In this document: positions 15,766-24,260 of the stretch, piece after piece
Position numbering within the stretch: position 1 is the stretch's first letter
Layout of the letters: each line of letters begins with the position of its first letter
Assembly (NCBI GenBank): GCA_002315675.1
Contig: DCHP01000006.1
Coordinates: 1-36,504, forward strand
From: Rikenellaceae bacterium UBA1749
GTDB taxonomy: Bacteria; Bacteroidota; Bacteroidia; Bacteroidales; Rikenellaceae
DNA: 36,504 nucleotides
Direction: 5' to 3'
The notes under the pieces: model-generated
Databases searched by the model: none
Seen by the model: the letters and a program-made list of their open reading frames with translations, nothing else
Told to the model about the DNA's origin: nothing
Made by a program: the position numbers and the translations under genes

Positions 15766-16350
15766 TGATATATACTTCAGGATATACTTACCAAGAATAT
15801 CAAATTCAAGATTTACGACAGCACCTTTCCTGATACAATGAAAATTCGTATTCTCGAAAGTATAGGGAATAATCGCAACCTCAAAACTTCCCGTCTTTGA
15901 ATTCACTACAGTAAGTGACACTCCGTTTACTGCCACGGAACCTTTTTCAACTGTAACAAATTCTTCGCGTTTAGGTTCATACTGAAAAGCAAATCTCCAG
16001 CTGCCTTCTTCTTCTTGACTTACACTTGTGCATATTGCAGTTGTATCAACATGGCCCTGAACTATATGGCCATCAAGCATTCCGTCAACCATCATGGAAC
16101 GTTCCAAGTTGACTTCACTGCCAACCTCAAGAAGACCAAGATTTGTCTTCTGCAAAGTCTCTGCAATGGCAGTAACCGTATAGCAGTCTCCATCAATGGA
16201 AACAACTGTTAGACAAACCCCATTATGGGCAACACTCTGATCAATATGAAGTTCACCCGTAAATTTTGATCTTAGCGTGATATCAATGTTTTCACCATTA
16301 TGCTCGATACGGGTAACCGTTGCTATGGTCTGAACAATCCCAGAAAACAT
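15751..16350 (-). CDS. ribE: Riboflavin synthase, alpha subunit
   Basis: Converts two 6,7-dimethyl-8-ribityllumazines to riboflavin plus a pyrimidine. The 199-residue protein shows two lumazine-binding repeats: MFSGIVQTIATV to GVCLTVVSIDGD, and MLDGHIVQGHVDTTA to GVSLTVVNSKTG. The N-terminal MFSGIV is diagnostic, and length is normal. It follows the DUF4834-like gene by 12 bases and shares its promoter. No FMN riboswitch can fit in the short upstream space. Its 3' end overlaps tatD by 15 bases, and no terminator was seen. Confidence 0.95.
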   Translation of the reverse strand: MFSGIVQTIATVTRIEHNGENIDITLRSKFTGELHIDQSVAHNGVCLTVVSIDGDCYTVTAIAETLQKTNLGLLEVGSEVNLERSMMVDGMLDGHIVQGHVDTTAICTSVSQEEEGSWRFAFQYEPKREEFVTVEKGSVAVNGVSLTVVNSKTGSFEVAIIPYTFENTNFHCIRKGAVVNLEFDILGKYILKYISLFKK

Positions 16351-16362
16351 ATTTATAAAATT

Positions 16363-16560
16363 TTAACGTTTTTCATCAAAATCAACATACTTACCGACTT
16401 TGGAAGATATCTTTCTCGTATCTCCGAATTTGGTAATCGTTGTTTCTTCATTAGAGTACCCTTCATTATAATTATTGAAGGAGCGAATCTTTACAATCAT
16501 CTTAACAACTGAAAGAAACGAGAAGAAAGCCAAAAGTAAAAGTATTGTCAGCACTATCAT
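16363..16560 (-). CDS. Small membrane protein, DUF4834-like
   Basis: A 65-residue protein with one N-terminal membrane helix (MIVLTILLLLAFFSFLSVVKMIV, residues 1-23) and a polar tail ending KVGKYVDFDEKR. This ending recalls DUF4834 proteins, which occur in Bacteroidota as single-helix small proteins with a conserved GEYVDFEE-like C-terminus. Function unknown. It directly precedes ribE, has its own promoter, and follows the secDF terminator. Family assignment rests on short similarity only. Confidence 0.7.
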   Translation of the reverse strand: MIVLTILLLLAFFSFLSVVKMIVKIRSFNNYNEGYSNEETTITKFGDTRKISSKVGKYVDFDEKR

Positions 16561-16567
16561 TATGCAG

Positions 16568-16598
16568 TAAAGTTACGTCCTTTTCTCTTATTAACAAA
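16568..16598 (-). promoter_or_regulatory. Promoter for DUF4834-like-ribE
   Basis: On the minus strand, TTTG (plus 16595-16598) is 19 bases from TAACTTTA (plus 16568-16575), one base off TAnnTTTG. It overlaps the far edge of the secDF terminator stem by two bases. Confidence 0.55.
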
Positions 16599-16626
16599 GA
16601 AGGCGGAAAAGAATTTCCGCCTTCTT
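16597..16626 (-). terminator. secDF terminator hairpin
   Basis: A perfect 13-base-pair stem (16597-16609/16614-16626) with a 4-base loop, core GGCGGAAA/TTTCCGCC, 19 bases after the secDF stop. On the minus strand it is followed by a moderately T-rich segment (TGTTAAT after TTCTT). Confidence 0.85.
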
Positions 16627-16645
16627 AAATATCTATTTGATTATA

Positions 16646-19561
16646 TTACTCTGACTTCTTCCAGAACTTTCTTAGACAGTCAAATGTAATAGGGGCTGCA
16701 ACAAATACAGATGAGAATGTACCGATAATAACACCGAACATCAATGCAAAGATAAATCCACGGATGACTTCACCGCCGAAGATAAAGATTGCAAGCAATA
16801 CAACCAATGTCGTACCGGATGTATTAATTGTACGAGGCATTGTAGCATTAATAGCGGCATTCATATTATCCTTGATTGAACGTTTTGGATACAAGGAAAC
16901 ATTTTCACGGATACGGTCAAAAATAACCACTGTATCATTTATTGAATAACCTACGATTGTCAAAATTGCAGCAATGAAAGACTGGTCTATTGTCAGATCA
17001 AATGGCATGACTGCATAGAACAATGAGAATACGCCGATTGTCAGGAATGAGTCGTGCATCAAAGCAACAACACCACCAAGACCATACTGCCAGTTCTTGA
17101 AACGGAATGCGATATAAATGAATATTGCTATCAATGAAAGAAGTACTGCCCAGAATGCATGAACTGTAATATCATGGGCAATTGATGCACCTACTTTCTC
17201 AGCTGATACAATTCCAAGAGGGTTCGTATTAGTTGTAGTGAATTCTTCTTCTGTCAACTTGTTTTCATACAACGAAGACAAGGAATTATACAACATTGTA
17301 TTGATTTCCTTTGCTACATCCTCACCATCATCCTTATAACGATATTGGGTTGTAATCTTCATCTGTTTCTGATCTACAGTACCATACTGTTTTACTTCAA
17401 ATGAATTTTCTCTTTTGTCTGCATCAACTGCAAAGTTTTCTCTCAAAGCATCACGGACTTCATTCGCAGTTATTGTCTTGTCAAAACGGACAACAAATGT
17501 ACGACCACCGGAGAAATCAACACCCTTGTTAAGTCCAAGAGTACAAAGAGATATTATACCTATAACAACCAAAGAGGAAGATAGTACGTATGTGTATTTG
17601 CGAATTTCTACAAAGTCGATATGAAGACCTGTCAAGAAGTTTTCAGTAAATCTGTTGGAGAAGAAAATATGACGGTTTCTGGATACCATTCTTTCAAATA
17701 CAAGTCTTGTAATGAAGATTGCACAGAACAAAGATGTCAGAATACCGATAATCAACGTCGTTGCAAAACCCTGAACAGGACCTGAACCGAATACGAACAG
17801 CACGATACCTGTAATCAATGTCGTAACGTTACCGTCTATGATTGCAGAATAAGCATTCGAATAACCTTCCCTCAGAGATAGGGTAAGCCCCTTACCAGAG
17901 CGGAGTTCCTCCTTGATACGTTCATAGATAATAACGTTGGAGTCAACTGCCATACCCATTGTAAGCACAATACCTGCAATACCTGGCAATGTCAGAACTG
18001 CTCCGAAACTTACAAGGAATCCAAACAGGAAGAACAGATTGCAAATCAGGGCAACTGAAGCAACAAGACCGGCTGTATGATAGAAGAGTATCATATATAT
18101 AAGAACCAGCACAAATGCTATTGCAAATGAAGTCATACCCGCATTGATTGATTCCTGTCCAAGTGATGGTCCTACAACAGACTCCTGAACGATACGGGCT
18201 GGAGCACGAAGTTTACCTGATTTTAGAACGTTTGCAAGGTCCTTAGCTTCTGTAATAGTGAAATTACCGCTGATAGATGAATTACCGCCTGTAATTTCCC
18301 CCCTTACAACAGGAGCACTATACACATAGTTATCAAGTGTGATTGCTATATATTTTCCTATGTTGTCACGAGTGATATTTGCCCATGCCTTTGCTCCATC
18401 AGCATTCATTGACATGGAAACTTCAGCTGTAGAATTATTCTGCTGATAATTACCTGACGCATCAGAAACTGCAGAACCATCAAGGGCTGCTTTACCCTTG
18501 ATTGCCTTCATTGCATAAAGTTCAAAAATATTCTGAGCATTAGGTTTAACACCCCACATGAACTTAAGATCCCTTGGAAATAAAGATGCAATCTGAGGAT
18601 TGTTCAGTATTGTATTGATTCTCGAAGTATCAGCAGCACGTGCATAACCTACAACTGGAGAATTTGACTGATCAGGCATCAGATATGCAAGTAGTGGATT
18701 CTTCTTTGGATCTGCCTGAGTAGCAGCTGCGACAACTGTAGTATCGGCAGAAGCCTGCTGGACAGAATCGGATGAATTTGCAGCGTTTATTTTTGCCATC
18801 TGGTCGTCAGCCAGAACAAAAGACTGATATGTTTCAGCAGCAGTATATGTTGTCCAGAATTCCAGGTTGGCAGTACCCTGAAGTAACTTACGTACACGTT
18901 CTGCATCCTTTACACCTGGTAGTTCAATCAGAATACGACCTGTTCTGTTTTCAAGACGCTGGATATTTGGCTGAACAACACCAAATCTATCAATACGATT
19001 TGACAGGACATTGAATGAATTATCTATTGCACTTTCTGTCTCCTGACGAATAACCTTGATAACATCCTCATCGGACATATCAGGTTTAATCTTATCCCTT
19101 AATTCCACTGTAGAGAAAACAGTTGCCAATTTGTTTCCCTGTGCATTATGTTTCCATGCTTCTGCAAAAAGAGTAACATAATCTTCTGTTGAAGACTGTT
19201 GAGCGTTTCTTGCATCTACAAGCGATTGAAGGAAAATAGGATCTTTTGAATCTTCAGACAATGATCTGATAACATCTTCAACAGCGATTTCCATTGTAAC
19301 GTTCATACCACCACGGAGGTCAAGACCAAGGTTGATTTCACGTTCCAGACACTCGCCATAAGTGTATTTGATCATTCCCAAATTGTAAACCACCTCAGAT
19401 TTCATTGAGTCGAGATAAGTATACTCCTTATCATAATCTCCCTGAGCATACTCGGTGGCATTCTTTTCAACGTGACTTGTCACGAAGGAGAAAGAGAGCT
19501 GAAATGCACATGCTATCGCAAGCAAAACAGCTAATAATGTTAGTGCACCTTTATTCTGCAT
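16646..19561 (-). CDS. secDF: Fused protein-export subunit SecD-SecF
   Basis: SecDF is an inner-membrane, proton-driven helper of the Sec translocon. The 971-residue protein joins SecD and SecF, as is common in Bacteroidota. The SecD half has an N-terminal helix (residues 6-27), the motif LGLDLRGGMNV (78-88), a large periplasmic domain with a Ser/Gln/Ala-rich insert (about 260-300), then six helices including TLPGIAGIVLTMGMAVDSNV. The SecF half starts near 635, has GVDFSGGRTFVVRF near 680, and ends with helices including ILTIVGYSINDTVVIFDRI. It has its own consensus promoter and a strong terminator, so it is probably monocistronic. Confidence 0.96.
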   Translation of the reverse strand: MQNKGALTLLAVLLAIACAFQLSFSFVTSHVEKNATEYAQGDYDKEYTYLDSMKSEVVYNLGMIKYTYGECLEREINLGLDLRGGMNVTMEIAVEDVIRSLSEDSKDPIFLQSLVDARNAQQSSTEDYVTLFAEAWKHNAQGNKLATVFSTVELRDKIKPDMSDEDVIKVIRQETESAIDNSFNVLSNRIDRFGVVQPNIQRLENRTGRILIELPGVKDAERVRKLLQGTANLEFWTTYTAAETYQSFVLADDQMAKINAANSSDSVQQASADTTVVAAATQADPKKNPLLAYLMPDQSNSPVVGYARAADTSRINTILNNPQIASLFPRDLKFMWGVKPNAQNIFELYAMKAIKGKAALDGSAVSDASGNYQQNNSTAEVSMSMNADGAKAWANITRDNIGKYIAITLDNYVYSAPVVRGEITGGNSSISGNFTITEAKDLANVLKSGKLRAPARIVQESVVGPSLGQESINAGMTSFAIAFVLVLIYMILFYHTAGLVASVALICNLFFLFGFLVSFGAVLTLPGIAGIVLTMGMAVDSNVIIYERIKEELRSGKGLTLSLREGYSNAYSAIIDGNVTTLITGIVLFVFGSGPVQGFATTLIIGILTSLFCAIFITRLVFERMVSRNRHIFFSNRFTENFLTGLHIDFVEIRKYTYVLSSSLVVIGIISLCTLGLNKGVDFSGGRTFVVRFDKTITANEVRDALRENFAVDADKRENSFEVKQYGTVDQKQMKITTQYRYKDDGEDVAKEINTMLYNSLSSLYENKLTEEEFTTTNTNPLGIVSAEKVGASIAHDITVHAFWAVLLSLIAIFIYIAFRFKNWQYGLGGVVALMHDSFLTIGVFSLFYAVMPFDLTIDQSFIAAILTIVGYSINDTVVIFDRIRENVSLYPKRSIKDNMNAAINATMPRTINTSGTTLVVLLAIFIFGGEVIRGFIFALMFGVIIGTFSSVFVAAPITFDCLRKFWKKSE

Positions 19562-19610
19562 TGTTGTAATTATATTGTATAGTTATTATTCCAAAAATTA
19601 TAATAATTCA

Positions 19611-19641
19611 CAAAGATATAGGTTTTTAGTCAATTCACAAA
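19611..19641 (-). promoter_or_regulatory. secDF promoter (full consensus)
   Basis: On the minus strand, TTTG (plus 19638-19641), a 19-base spacer and TATCTTTG (plus 19611-19618) match both Bacteroidota promoter boxes exactly. Start is predicted near 19604, with a leader of about 43 bases. Confidence 0.85.
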
Positions 19642-19653
19642 TTTTTGAATTAA

Positions 19654-20526
19654 TTATTCAAGGGCTGAATTCATGTCGAATAAGGATTTAAAGCCCACGA
19701 AAATGTTTTCTGCAAGGTCTTTACTATCAAACGACTCCGTCGTCCGTTCCCGCGTAAGATAATCTCCAACATATCCATGAATCCAGATTCCAAGATTTGC
19801 CGCATCAAGCGTACTATACCCTCTGGACATCAGTCCTGATATGAGACCGGAAAGGACATCTCCGCTTCCGGCCTTTGCAAGTCCAGGGCCACCTGTTGTA
19901 TTGACATAAATATTGCCATCAGCACTTGCAACAATAGTCCTGAATCCTTTTGCCACAACTACACTTCCCGATTCTGAAGCTAAAGCCAAGGCTGCTGTCT
20001 GTCTATCAGATATATTGCAGAGCCTATGCAATTCACCATCATGAGGTGTCATAACAGAGCCCTCTGGTATCATTTCAAGAAGTTGCCTGTTCCGGGAAAT
20101 TATATTAATAGCATCCGCATCAAGAAGCATCCTGATTCCCTGATTTCCACATTCAAGCATTAATTTATATAGTGCCTCGCATGTCTTTTCACTCTTACCA
20201 AGTCCAGGACCGACCGCAACAACATTATACTTTTTCTGATGCCCGTCGGACAGGGAATCAGGAATAGTAGAAAAACAATCACAATCACTATCAAAAGAAA
20301 GAATGGCGGATGGATAAGAAAACGCAACGGCGTTACATACATTTTCTACAGAATGAACCGTAACGAGCCCACAGCCTGAATGTAATGCAGCACCTGTAGC
20401 CAGAACTGCCGCCCCCGGCATCATCCTTGATCCGCATACAAGAAGCAGATGTCCGTAATTGTATTTATGAGAATTGTTCTCGCGAATCTTCAACAATCCC
20501 CTGCAATAGTCAAATGATATATCCAT
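19654..20526 (-). CDS. nnrD: ADP/ATP-dependent NAD(P)H-hydrate dehydratase
   Basis: Repairs damaged NAD(P)H hydrates. The 290-residue protein is a ribokinase-like fold with GHLLLVCGS, PGAAVLATGAALHSGCGLV, VAVGPGLGKSE, LLDADAINII, the motif TPHDGE, and the anion-hole/active-site run AGSGDVLSGLISGLMSRG. Many bacteria fuse this domain to an N-terminal NnrE epimerase; here that domain is absent and the gene starts directly with the dehydratase. The frame extends to a TTG at 20532; the ATG at 20526 is preferred. It precedes secDF, which has its own promoter. No clear promoter of its own was found. Confidence 0.92.
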   Translation of the reverse strand: MDISFDYCRGLLKIRENNSHKYNYGHLLLVCGSRMMPGAAVLATGAALHSGCGLVTVHSVENVCNAVAFSYPSAILSFDSDCDCFSTIPDSLSDGHQKKYNVVAVGPGLGKSEKTCEALYKLMLECGNQGIRMLLDADAINIISRNRQLLEMIPEGSVMTPHDGELHRLCNISDRQTAALALASESGSVVVAKGFRTIVASADGNIYVNTTGGPGLAKAGSGDVLSGLISGLMSRGYSTLDAANLGIWIHGYVGDYLTRERTTESFDSKDLAENIFVGFKSLFDMNSALE

Positions 20527-20541
20527 AAACAAAAAAAAGAT

Positions 20542-20549
20542 TACTTTTG
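20542..20549 (+). promoter_or_regulatory. -7 box for the DUF1080 gene
   Basis: TACTTTTG matches TAnnTTTG, 18 bases before the ATG at 20568, giving a very short leader. It rules out the TTG at 20547 as a start. No -33 TTTG is evident. Confidence 0.55.
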
Positions 20550-20567
20550 TTAAAAATACATAAAAAT

Positions 20568-21353
20568 ATGAAAAGAATTATTTGTTTGACCACTGTTTTA
20601 GCAGTGAGTTTCGCTGCTTCAGCACAGCAATTTGTAATCGGAGGGACAAAAGATGACAGAACTCAAGCCATGCAGCCAGGCATGACAGAGTATTACTACC
20701 CTAAGGTTCCTGTAGTAACTCCTGGTGACATCAAAACAAACTCTGCACCTTCGGATGCAATTGTTCTTTTTGATGGAAAGGATTTATCAGCCTGGACCGG
20801 TGAAAATGGGAATGAGGCAAAATGGAAGGTCAATGGTGATGGTACTATGACCGTGAACAAGGAAAGTGGCGGAATCACTACTAAGGAGTCATTCGGAGAT
20901 TGCCAGCTTCATCTCGAATGGTGTGTTCCAGTTGGTATCCATGGTTCTGGTCAGGCAAAAGGTAATAGTGGCATATTCATACAGGGACGTTACGAAGTCC
21001 AGGTGCTTGACAGTTACAATAACGAAACATATTCAAACGGACAGGCTGCAAGTATCTACAAACAGTCCGCACCTCTTGCAAACCCAACCCGTCCAGAGGG
21101 AGAATGGAATGTCTATGACATAATATACAAGGCTCCTACATTCAAGGAGGATGGAACATACAGGACAAAGCCTCAGATTACAGTATTGTTCAATGGCGTA
21201 CTGGTCCAGGACAATACAATTATTGTCGGTACAACTGAATATGTAGGTCTTCCTCAGGTTGCACCTCATGGAGATGCGCCTATTTCACTTCAAAGTCATG
21301 GTGATCCAAGCGAACCAATAAGTTTCAGAAATATCTGGATCCGCAAACTCTAA
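20568..21353 (+). CDS. Exported DUF1080 (3-keto-disaccharide hydrolase-like) protein
   Basis: A 261-residue protein with a signal peptide (MKRIICLTTVLAVSFAASAQ, residues 1-20) and one DUF1080 domain of concanavalin-like jelly-roll type (about 65-261). Typical family runs are present: IVLFDGKDLSAWTGENG, WKVNGDGTM, ESFGDCQLHLEW, GNSGIFIQGRYEVQVLDSYNN, and ISLQSHGDPSEPISFRNIWIRKL. Some members hydrolyse 3-keto-glycosides made by Gfo/Idh/MocA oxidoreductases; others have unknown activity. An oxidoreductase exists at 7053 but is cytoplasmic and unlinked. The gene stands alone with its own promoter and terminator. Confidence 0.88.
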   Translation: MKRIICLTTVLAVSFAASAQQFVIGGTKDDRTQAMQPGMTEYYYPKVPVVTPGDIKTNSAPSDAIVLFDGKDLSAWTGENGNEAKWKVNGDGTMTVNKESGGITTKESFGDCQLHLEWCVPVGIHGSGQAKGNSGIFIQGRYEVQVLDSYNNETYSNGQAASIYKQSAPLANPTRPEGEWNVYDIIYKAPTFKEDGTYRTKPQITVLFNGVLVQDNTIIVGTTEYVGLPQVAPHGDAPISLQSHGDPSEPISFRNIWIRKL

Positions 21354-21393
21354 TCAAATCACGGACAAACTAGTCTCATACAAAATTATATCC

Positions 21394-21432
21394 AAAGAGA
21401 TGGTTCGATTGATGCGGGTCATCTCTTTTTTT
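21394..21432 (+). terminator. Terminator of the DUF1080 gene, probably two-way
   Basis: Stem AAAGAGATG (21394-21402)/CATCTCTTT (21420-21428) with a 17-base loop, followed by a T-run to 21432. It lies between two converging genes, and the A-run on its left could serve the minus-strand GH2 gene as well. Confidence 0.85.
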
Positions 21433-21436
21433 GTTC

Positions 21437-24217
21437 TTAGAGTTTGGATACCTTATCCATATCTATCAATTCTGAAGGATTGAAATCATCACTTTTCATA
21501 TACTCAAGTATACTGTAAAGCAACTGTTTCCCTGATTTGCGGTTTTCAATATCTGTAAAGAAATCAATACCGGAAATCATCAGTTTACCTTTGTACGCTT
21601 TGGCTTCTACGATAAGTGCTATCGGTCTGGACGTGAACCAATCATCAATGACCCTCACAATAGGTACTCCTTTATATCCAAGGCTATCAAGTCTGACGAC
21701 ACCTGAATGCAGCATGGCATCATGCCACTGGTAGTTGCTGTAATAATCTGTTGGGAATTCTGACAATGCTTTATGCCCTGGGTCACATAGGATTCCAAGT
21801 GTATAGGAAAGATTTACAGGTTTCCAGTCTGTATTCCAGAATATGGAACTGAAACCAACATGTATGTTTCCGCCAAAATCAGGATTCAGTTTTCCCTTTT
21901 TCACAGACAGAAGAACTTTTCCACCTTTTTTCAGAATATCGACAGCTTCATTATCAAGTGTATCTGTCAGATGAATATCATCCCTACAAAGAGTCACATC
22001 AGAAGGATATACCCAGAAATCCCAGTGGTTTGCAAATTCTTTGATTGCAACTTCAAGCCTATACTGCTGCGGTGAGCTAAGGCTGTCAAGACCAACTGAT
22101 ATCTTCCCTACCTCAAGAACATTCCCGATAGGATAATTACCTCCAGGGAAACTCCCTTCCTGAATTTTATTTCCATTACGGTCCTTTATATTCCAGGTGA
22201 CTGCAACCCCTTTATATTCCTTATAGTAGTTTGCCAGCTGAATATCAGCCTCAAAAGTTTCCTTATCAGTGTAAATGAATTTTTTCATTAGAGCGAGAGG
22301 CACCACCGAATTCTGAAATTCACGGTATTCCCTGGCAGATGTATATGCTTTTTCATTCCAGAAGACATCCAAAGGTCCGACAAGAGCACTTCCCTGACCT
22401 GAGAAATCCTGAAGTCCCAGAAGTTCGTAACCTCCCTGGTTTCTGGTTCTGAGAGCAGCTTCTATATCGGCCTTATAACATAGCGTCTGAAGTTTTCCTG
22501 ATGCCATAAAGAAACTTTCCGCAAGGTTTCCCATACCGTGTTTTTCAAGCAGATCCCTGAAAATTTCAAAATTACGTGCCTTATATGGACCTGAATATTC
22601 ATTTATCTCACGAAAATTCGGGAAAGTACACCATTGACCTGTTTCATGTGAAATTACAGGGACTCTGGAATTGCGACAAAAATCAGACCAATTGTAATCT
22701 GAAGATGGTTCCTTGGAATTAATAAAGCTTTCTGTAGCATTTCCCCAGAATTGTATTCTTGGGCCACGTACACACTGGAAATCGGAAGCTTCAATCTGCG
22801 GCCAACCGGAGGATGATGTTACGAGCATTCTTTTTTCAACAGATTTTACATACCTGACATACCTATCCAGATATTCTTCGTTCTTAGGTCCACTCGGTTG
22901 ATTACCATACGAAATAAAGCAGAACGAAGGATGATTTCCAAAATTATACAATATTCTGTCTGTCTCATCATAGACATATGAATCTATCTCGTTTCCGGAA
23001 CCGATATTACCGGCCCATGCCGAAGATTCGACATAAAGATAGAGACCAAGTTCATCAGCTGCCTGAAATGCCGCTTCAGGAGGACACCATGAATGGAAAC
23101 GTATGTGATTCAAACCGTAATTCTTACATTTTGAGAATTCCCTCAGCCATTCTGCCTTATCGGTAGAGGGATAACCCGTTCTTGGAAAAGATGCACAGTT
23201 CAGGGTTCCTCTCATAAAAGCAGGATGGCCGTTTATTGTAAGAACACCATTACAATTGGCAATAGACCTCAAACCTATTTTAATATTCCTGTCATCGAGC
23301 AGTCCATCACGACCTGTCAGAAATATTTTCATATCATATAGATATGGATTGAATTCATCCCAATATTCAGCATCTTCTGGAATGGGAATTATGCACTTCA
23401 CTGTTTTCGTCTTTTCAGAAACAGCCATCTTGTATCTATTTCCGAACAGATTAATTGAAGCAACTATACCTTTTTCCCATTTTCTTTCGTTTGTGACATT
23501 GAAACTTACTTCAACAGAACGATTATTCAGATCCGATACAACCTTAACAGAATCAATACGATATTCAGGAATAGTTGCAAGGTACATATCTCCAACTATT
23601 CCGTTCCAGTTACCCTGACTTTGATCGGAAACACTATGAGCATTATGGCCTATATCTATGTCATGAAGTCTGTTATCCATCATTACAGTGATTACATGGT
23701 CACCATCTGAAAGTCCTTTCACAATATAAAAGGTATGAGGAGTACCGAGAGCATTCATGCTCCCGATCTCAGTATTGTCTATCCATACAGTACTTTGCCA
23801 GTGACATCTCTCGAAATACAGTAAAAGAGGCTTGTTGGCCATATCACTGCTTACTTTCACCTTTTTTTGATACCATGCGGCACCTTGGAAATAAGTATCT
23901 GGTTGCAGAAAAAAAGACACCTTGAAATTACTGTCTGCTCTATAGGGAGCATATTCAGGATTCCTGAAATATATACTTTGGCCAACTGATGCCAGCCAGT
24001 TTGTTTTTATTGAAGGTTTCTCTCCTTTCCCTTCACTGATTGTGGAGCCAGGAAGAGATATACTATCAATGAGATCACCGGAGAACCATTTCTGAGAAAT
24101 ACCTGTATCTTCTGGATCCAGCTGGAATTTCCATTTTCCCCTCAGGTCAATATTCTGTCCAAAGATAAAATAATGGCCCAATAGAAATGTAGCAAGGAAC
24201 AAAGATCTAAGTCTCAT
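21437..24217 (-). CDS. Exported GH2-family glycoside hydrolase with altered acid/base residue
   Basis: A 926-residue protein with a signal peptide (residues 1-20) and GH2 layout: jelly-roll sugar-binding domain (about 22-220), Ig-like domain (about 220-320), TIM barrel (about 325-620) and extra C-terminal domains. Barrel motifs include NGHPAFMRGTLNC (330-341), GLNHIRFHSWCPPEAAF (368-384), YGNHPSF-type run at 425-432, and VISHETGQWCTFPNF (521-535), with Glu525 the expected nucleophile. The acid/base position, Glu in the usual GNEP motif, is Gln440 (codon CAA, plus 22898-22900) in SYGNQPSG. Bacteroides relatives are called beta-galactosidase/beta-glucuronidase-like. The enzyme may be inactive, use another residue, or bind only. 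It follows rimO by 43 bases. Confidence 0.88.
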   Translation of the reverse strand: MRLRSLFLATFLLGHYFIFGQNIDLRGKWKFQLDPEDTGISQKWFSGDLIDSISLPGSTISEGKGEKPSIKTNWLASVGQSIYFRNPEYAPYRADSNFKVSFFLQPDTYFQGAAWYQKKVKVSSDMANKPLLLYFERCHWQSTVWIDNTEIGSMNALGTPHTFYIVKGLSDGDHVITVMMDNRLHDIDIGHNAHSVSDQSQGNWNGIVGDMYLATIPEYRIDSVKVVSDLNNRSVEVSFNVTNERKWEKGIVASINLFGNRYKMAVSEKTKTVKCIIPIPEDAEYWDEFNPYLYDMKIFLTGRDGLLDDRNIKIGLRSIANCNGVLTINGHPAFMRGTLNCASFPRTGYPSTDKAEWLREFSKCKNYGLNHIRFHSWCPPEAAFQAADELGLYLYVESSAWAGNIGSGNEIDSYVYDETDRILYNFGNHPSFCFISYGNQPSGPKNEEYLDRYVRYVKSVEKRMLVTSSSGWPQIEASDFQCVRGPRIQFWGNATESFINSKEPSSDYNWSDFCRNSRVPVISHETGQWCTFPNFREINEYSGPYKARNFEIFRDLLEKHGMGNLAESFFMASGKLQTLCYKADIEAALRTRNQGGYELLGLQDFSGQGSALVGPLDVFWNEKAYTSAREYREFQNSVVPLALMKKFIYTDKETFEADIQLANYYKEYKGVAVTWNIKDRNGNKIQEGSFPGGNYPIGNVLEVGKISVGLDSLSSPQQYRLEVAIKEFANHWDFWVYPSDVTLCRDDIHLTDTLDNEAVDILKKGGKVLLSVKKGKLNPDFGGNIHVGFSSIFWNTDWKPVNLSYTLGILCDPGHKALSEFPTDYYSNYQWHDAMLHSGVVRLDSLGYKGVPIVRVIDDWFTSRPIALIVEAKAYKGKLMISGIDFFTDIENRKSGKQLLYSILEYMKSDDFNPSELIDMDKVSKL

Positions 24218-24260
24218 ATGAAATCTATTATTGAGTTACGTTGTTAATTGAATGATTCTA

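Noticed and set aside
16561..16645. Possible FMN riboswitch for ribE
   Set aside because: The space is 85 bases, occupied by the secDF terminator and a promoter, and lacks the conserved FMN aptamer layout.
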